Position numbers and translations under genes: made by a program. From Deltaproteobacteria bacterium (GTDB lineage: Bacteria > Desulfobacterota > Syntrophorhabdia > Syntrophorhabdales > Syntrophorhabdaceae), in the NCBI GenBank assembly GCA_022711595.1, contig JAKLET010000008.1:50735-114734 (forward strand): DNA of 64,000 nt, written 5' to 3'. Within the stretch, counting starts at the first letter, position 1; each line of letters opens with the position of its first letter. Positions 60,321 through 64,000 of this stretch are shown one piece after another. Under the pieces are notes generated by a model, which saw only the letters and a list, made by a program, of their open reading frames with translations, had not been told where the DNA came from and searched no databases.

Positions 60321-60408
60321 TCACGGATTACGGGTTGAAAGAAAGCATGACACAGGTGCCAGCGAAACAGGTTTTATGCAGATTCGCTTCACGCACGGGT
60401 TGGAGATT

Positions 60409-61587
60409 TCAATTTTCATCATGGCTCAAATTATTTTTCAGTTTTTTAAAAGATGCGTTAACTATTCCAATCTTTGAGGCCTTGCGTTTTTCAATGAGAT
60501 ATATGCCTAAGTGACAAGATTTCGGATGCCTGTGGTTAAAGTGAATGGTGATAAAATAATTCTTGTCGGATGATTTCACGAAAACAAGATTGTCGTCGAA
60601 TAGGTAATCATCCGGTTCACCAAGTACTTCGTAGTTTTCATAGAAATTCCTTGGGTCAATAACCCGATAGGTTCCCGCTTCCATTCTTAGAATGGAATAA
60701 TGGAGCCAATTAGCGGGTGAACTTCTTCTTTTTATCATTAGCTCATCTACACCGTCATTATCGAGGTCGATGGAAAACAGTTGCCCTTCACGTTCGAATG
60801 GTTTGAGGGAGTGCCAGTCTATGGCAAGCAAGGCGGAATCTTCGATTGGTTGTTCAGCTGCAGAAAAGACCTGCCCTCCTAGTGCACCGGTAACAAAGTC
60901 TTGTGCTTTCCGGCGAACAGCCTCACAGATGGCTTCCTTGCATGTAGTCGATGCATCGACTTGGTCGGAAAAAGTCTGGATGGTGCATTCGTAACGGAAC
61001 CCATCTTTTCTTCCGGAGTACAGGTCTATTTTTTGCGGGAATGTTAACGGGCTAGAGTGGACGGCAAGATAGTTTAGACCTTTATGACGAAAGAAGGAGA
61101 GACCCCCGTCGGCACACAGTCTGCCCCCAGTTAGATCGAGCCCTTTTGCTTCAACGTACCCATACGTGCCGGTTCCATCTTTTTTGAAGAAATAATTATC
61201 TTCACAATGCCCGCTGCCCCCGCTAAGACGAAACCTGAGTTCCCTGACACCGTCATTATCGATATCGATGGTAGACAACGAAACTACATATCCTTTTATT
61301 TCTCGGAGAATGGACATTGCGTTTTCTGTGAATCTGTATTGTTGCAGAACCGGCTTCAGGTTGCCATACTTGCCCAGTTCTTTTTCTGCCTTCGTTCCTA
61401 TTTTGCGTCCTTCACGAACCATATCCGAGACACGAAGGCACACTTTACTGTATTGCTGATTATCACCTGGTGATCCACGATTATCTCTCTTAAGTGTCTC
61501 AGATCCAAAGGTTGACCCGCCAGCAAATACCACGCCTACAACCGTTGTCCAAAACAATAAAGCAAGGATTGTCTTCACTCTTTTCAT
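60409..61587 (-). CDS. Exported hypothetical protein with FG-GAP/EF-hand-like DxDNDG motifs
   Basis: 392 residues. The ATG chosen gives a signal peptide (MKRVKTILALLFWTTVVGVVFA); the frame extends 16 codons upstream. Two motifs, DIDNDGVRELRF and DLDNDGVDELMI, have the calcium-loop pattern seen in FG-GAP/VCBS or dockerin-like repeats, each in a beta-rich half of about 150-170 residues, so the protein looks like two related modules. Scattered cysteines. Not otherwise recognised. Gene-poor, AT-richer surroundings fit recent acquisition. Confidence 0.7.
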   Translation of the reverse strand: MKRVKTILALLFWTTVVGVVFAGGSTFGSETLKRDNRGSPGDNQQYSKVCLRVSDMVREGRKIGTKAEKELGKYGNLKPVLQQYRFTENAMSILREIKGYVVSLSTIDIDNDGVRELRFRLSGGSGHCEDNYFFKKDGTGTYGYVEAKGLDLTGGRLCADGGLSFFRHKGLNYLAVHSSPLTFPQKIDLYSGRKDGFRYECTIQTFSDQVDASTTCKEAICEAVRRKAQDFVTGALGGQVFSAAEQPIEDSALLAIDWHSLKPFEREGQLFSIDLDNDGVDELMIKRRSSPANWLHYSILRMEAGTYRVIDPRNFYENYEVLGEPDDYLFDDNLVFVKSSDKNYFITIHFNHRHPKSCHLGIYLIEKRKASKIGIVNASFKKLKNNLSHDEN

Positions 61588-61902
61588 CTCTGACGTATAA
61601 TCTACTGTATCCAATAGTTTTTGAGATATTAGCATTTGGAGAATATATCGTCAATAACACGCCGTGCTACGATATGATTGATTAACAATTGAAATGTTAT
61701 GTATCGGGATTAGGCTCTAGAAACTCACCTTCAGGAAGGCAACTGCAGCACGCAGGATCAGAAAAAAGCTGCCAGGCACTGCACATTTCGTCCCGTACTA
61801 ACAGATCCAGTATTTAATAAGGTCAGGTTGTTGAATCAAATTGATATGGAAAACCACGCAAGGCTCTGCAACCAAATAGTGCTTTCGCAAATATTAGAAT
61901 AT
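61588..61902. other. Gap between hypothetical gene and antitoxin
   Basis: I see no gene here, only AT-rich sequence with no clear hairpin. It holds the promoter region of the minus-strand hypothetical gene, not defined further. Confidence 0.35.
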
Positions 61903-62184
61903 CTACGCTTGTCTTTGCAACCGCAATGAAAGGCCAAGTATTTTTATTACCTTGAGGACTGTGGCAAAGGAAGGGTTACCCCTGGGATTCAGAGATTTGT
62001 ACAAACTTTCCCGACCAAGACCGGCGTTTCGGGCAATGTCCGTCATGCCCCTTGCTCTTGCTATATCACCTATGGCAGCCTGTATGAGAGAAGGATCGCC
62101 GTCTTCAAACGCCGCTTCAAGGTAGTTCACCATATCTTCTTCGGTTTTCAGATGGTCCACAGCATCCCATGGTCTTGTTTTCAT
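61903..62184 (-). CDS. higA: HigA-type addiction module antitoxin
   Basis: 93 residues of the probable-addiction-module-antidote family: WDAVDHLKTEEDMVNYLEAAFEDGDPSLIQAAIGDIARARGM, then a helix-turn-helix (MTDIARNAGLGRESLYKSL), ending in LKVIKILGLSLRL. Neutralises the adjacent toxin and represses the operon. It starts 3 bases after the toxin stop, toxin-first order. Confidence 0.9.
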   Translation of the reverse strand: MKTRPWDAVDHLKTEEDMVNYLEAAFEDGDPSLIQAAIGDIARARGMTDIARNAGLGRESLYKSLNPRGNPSFATVLKVIKILGLSLRLQRQA

Positions 62185-62187
62185 AAT

Positions 62188-62517
62188 TTATCTCTCCTTT
62201 TGAATCTCTTTGGCCAACGCCTTTGCTCTGGCTATGTCTTTATTCTGCGTTTTCTTATCCCCGCCGGCAAGAAGTATGACAACGGTTTTGCCTTTACTCA
62301 AATAGTAAACCCGGTATCCCGGACCGTAGTCTATTTTGAGTTCCATAACTCCTTCACCTACCGATCTTGTTTCGCCGGGATTGCCAAGAGACATACGGCG
62401 TATTCTAACATCTATTCTGGCTTTCGCCCTGCCATCAGAAAGGCTGTTAAACCATTCCTCATACGCTTCGGTCTGTTTAATCTTGACTATGAATACATGG
62501 TATCCTATAAGATACAT
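62188..62517 (-). CDS. higB: HigB/RelE-superfamily toxin
   Basis: About 109 residues. Family motifs: EAYEEWFNSLSDGRAKARIDVRIRRMSLGN, then MELKIDYGPGYRVYYL and VVILLAGGDKKTQNKDI (putative killer, phage-derived Gp49-like). mRNA interferase on ribosomes. Start is uncertain: this ATG gives an N-terminus longer than usual and has no ribosome-binding site; the frame stays open 47 codons further. TTGACA lies just upstream on the minus strand. Confidence 0.87.
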   Translation of the reverse strand: MYLIGYHVFIVKIKQTEAYEEWFNSLSDGRAKARIDVRIRRMSLGNPGETRSVGEGVMELKIDYGPGYRVYYLSKGKTVVILLAGGDKKTQNKDIARAKALAKEIQKER

Positions 62518-62827
62518 AATGTCAAGGAGAAAGGTTGAGGTAAAGCTAAGGGGAAAATGTACTATTTCGAAATATTTTATTTGACGATTTCTGCAATATC
62601 GGGGAAAGGCTTGGTGATATGGGGTGTAAAAACAATTGTTTTGAGGTTGCCCAACCAAATTATTACCACCTGAAAACCGGCATGCTTCCCATCTGCTCAG
62701 GATTGTTAATTACACCCCGCAACATATAAAACAACCCTTCCTGACAACCATAAAATCTGTCTTAAAGGAAAAAGATGGCTCCCCAAAGACCATTATGTTT
62801 CTACCCGTAGTCGATTACGGGTTAATT
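62518..62827. other. Gap between integrase and toxin genes
   Basis: No gene seen. ACCCGTA-GTCGAT-TACGGGT (62803-62822) is a 7-bp perfect stem just beyond the integrase stop, possibly its terminator, without a T-run. Confidence 0.4.
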
Positions 62828-63667
62828 CTATTTGCCATGGAGAATGTCCATCCAGCGTATTGCTTCATGCTCACTCACCTTGCCCAGGTAGATTTGTGTT
62901 GTCTTTAAGTCTTGATGGCGAAGTATCACCTTTGATACGATTTCTAACGGTACTCCGTTACGGCTTGCATAGGTTGCTGAGTATCTCCTGAGGTCATGGG
63001 GAGATAGGACAATCTGCAGCTTGCTTCCCAGCTTTTTGATGAATGTCCGTGCCGTAGAATAGCAGATGGGGAACACATGGGTATCAGAAGCAATATTGTT
63101 CCGCATGATGTATTCATTGAGCCGTTTTGCAACCTGTTCCGGCATGAAGGCGACCTCCGATTCATTTCCTGACTTCGGTGTTTTTATGGTAAGCCTCCTT
63201 TCTGATACATCCGACACCCTGATATTGAGCAGTTCCCCTATTCTTAAACCACACCGCGCCATAAGCTCAAGCATCAGCCGGTTTCTCTGGTTCTTTGTAT
63301 TGTAGATCATCTCATCCACAGTTTCTTTCTCAAGGATTGTCTTTGGCGTCTGCCTCGGCATCCTGAATGTTTTGGAAAGCAAAGGGGCATTGCAGGGGTT
63401 CTTGAGGTCCGGGTAACATTTTTCGATCATGAAATTGAAGAAGGCCTTAAGTTGGGCATAGCGTAACCTTCGGGTAGATTTGGATAATGTTTTTGTCATC
63501 TGCTCCAGGAAGTGATAGATCTCATCGGGCTTTATAGAGTCCAGATCACGATCAGAAAAAAGAGAGTTGAAATGCTGCAATAAATACCTGTAGCTCTCGA
63601 CAGTCCTTTTCCTGTGGTTTGACTGCTGGTAAAATTTAAACAATGATATTCCCTCTTTCACGTTCAT
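62828..63667 (-). CDS. Tyrosine recombinase/integrase
   Basis: 279 residues. An N-terminal SAM-like DNA-binding domain (first ~90: FYQQSNHRKRTVESYRYLLQHFN) is followed by the catalytic domain with Arg in ARCGLRIGELL, the HDLRR box in LSPHDLRRYSATYAS, His in VILRHQD and the nucleophile Tyr in TTQIYLG. GAGGAGGTAG precedes the ATG. It is shorter than phage integrases and resembles XerC/D or integron-free island types. Its start faces the right-hand direct repeat 106 bases away, suiting an element-encoded recombinase. Confidence 0.93.
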   Translation of the reverse strand: MNVKEGISLFKFYQQSNHRKRTVESYRYLLQHFNSLFSDRDLDSIKPDEIYHFLEQMTKTLSKSTRRLRYAQLKAFFNFMIEKCYPDLKNPCNAPLLSKTFRMPRQTPKTILEKETVDEMIYNTKNQRNRLMLELMARCGLRIGELLNIRVSDVSERRLTIKTPKSGNESEVAFMPEQVAKRLNEYIMRNNIASDTHVFPICYSTARTFIKKLGSKLQIVLSPHDLRRYSATYASRNGVPLEIVSKVILRHQDLKTTQIYLGKVSEHEAIRWMDILHGK

Positions 63668-63773
63668 AGCTACCTCCTCTCTATGAAGGTCTTTGGGGGT
63701 AGTATGGGTATAGAGCAGAAAGGGACTGATGTGATATTTTATAATGAAAAAGGTGTGTTCTTATAAAGACACA

Positions 63774-63807
63774 CCTAAAAAGCGAGTATTGGATATATCA
63801 TGAAGAA
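63774..63807 (+). repeat. 34-bp direct repeat, right copy
   Basis: Matches the copy at 60287 in 33 of 34 bases. Preceded by AGGTGTGT-N10-ACACACCT, a small hairpin upstream of the integrase gene. Confidence 0.65.
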
Positions 63808-63924
63808 CTGTGGGTTACTGATGGAAGTGTTGACTTTTAACGCTTACTTCGCCTGAAGGTGGTGCCGTTCCCTCGATAGTGTCAAGAATCTTTCGCACTT
63901 TTCATAGCAACCCCATCAGTCCGG

Positions 63925-63999
63925 TTATGCCTTCAGGATTTCAGCGACTTCCTCTTCAAGCCGGTCCATCTTCATATACTGGTTCATTCCCCACTTCGT
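63925..63999 (-). CDS. Possible C-terminal end of a protein running out of the window
   Basis: One minus-strand frame from the window edge to TAA reads TKWGMNQYMKMDRLEEEVAE then ILKA. It is charged and helical. Too short to identify; it could be a 20-codon frame starting at the internal ATG, or chance. Confidence 0.35.
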   Translation of the reverse strand, partial: TKWGMNQYMKMDRLEEEVAEILKA

Positions 64000-64000
64000 C

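Larger units (their letters stand above)
60287..63807. mobile_element. Possible small integrative island bounded by 34-bp direct repeats
   Basis: The segment holds a tyrosine recombinase close to one repeat, a HigBA-type toxin-antitoxin pair and an exported hypothetical protein, all on the minus strand. The repeats are 33/34 identical. No conjugation, replication or phage genes are present, and no tRNA was seen at either end. Confidence 0.5.

Noticed and set aside
60169..60477. Open frame of 102 codons across the left direct repeat
   Set aside because: No ribosome-binding site, crosses the palindromic stretch and the repeat, and overlaps the end of the hypothetical gene on the other strand; reads as incidental.
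63870..63910. GTGTCAAGAATCTTTCGCAC as an IS256-type terminal repeat
   Set aside because: Only vague resemblance, no partner repeat or transposase inside the window; cannot be supported.
1..64000. rRNA, tRNA or CRISPR arrays anywhere in the window
   Set aside because: None recognised on either strand by eye; a tRNAscan-type search would settle tRNAs.

Overview
The 64 kb window looks like the chromosome of a strictly anaerobic Gram-negative bacterium, most likely a Desulfobacterota (former Deltaproteobacteria) of the Syntrophorhabdus kind. The evidence is an HdrA-MvhD-MetV electron-transfer module, a stand-alone FMN glutamate synthase beside an NrpR-type (DUF128) regulator, outer-membrane proteins (autotransporter, OMPLA), SfsA fused to DUF123, and a PSP1/RicT protein next to holB and tmk. 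The taxon is an inference. I see no rRNA, tRNA or CRISPR array.

Layout. 1-3309: the end of a tandem HdrA, then mvhD and metV. 3491-8006: an ABC-F ATPase, small hypothetical genes and an alpha/beta hydrolase. 8392-15230: a large autotransporter, a PAS sensor kinase lacking its ATPase domain with a receiver protein, and a secreted Cys-rich repeat protein. 15463-23812: an MBL hydrolase, then on the minus strand gpmA, a TraB/GumN protein and a membrane-protease cassette (LemA, two M48 peptidases, DUF898). 24070-28215: the pxpABC 5-oxoprolinase operon and a chemoreceptor with its Cache domain at the C-terminus. 28403-32360: a secreted TPR-CHAT protease preceded by two unlisted micro-genes for signal-peptide-bearing, proline-rich peptides. 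32494-40012: PhzF, the NrpR-like regulator and its divergent glutamate synthase with palindromic operators, a VOC epimerase, an HD protein, an AmpG-like permease and a cold-shock protein. 40077-46370: an amidase-like DUF1460 protein, a prokaryotic glutamate-receptor-like channel, OMPLA, SfsA-DUF123 and a NagA-like deacetylase. 46451-53335: a long translation operon (ffh, rpsP, khpA, rimM, trmD, SPOUT methylase, rplS, rnhB, yraN) continuing into larB and larC. 53469-59818, minus strand: dciA-like, metG, ricT, holB, tmk, efp, an Xaa-Pro peptidase and a TPR protein. 60287-63807: a small island-like segment with a tyrosine recombinase and a HigBA-type module, bounded by 34-bp direct repeats.

Two things stand out. 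First, many gaps between transcription units hold degenerate arrays with a period of about seven bases, in at least six unrelated word families, often as facing arms so that the transcript could fold on itself. Second, the CHAT protease locus carries two tiny secreted DPPDP peptides under their own promoter, which could be its partners or substrates. Other notable features are start codons placed almost at the predicted transcription start (pxpA, sfsA, ffh), palindromes with a shared core around the nitrogen regulator, and a glutamate-receptor-like channel without the usual potassium filter.
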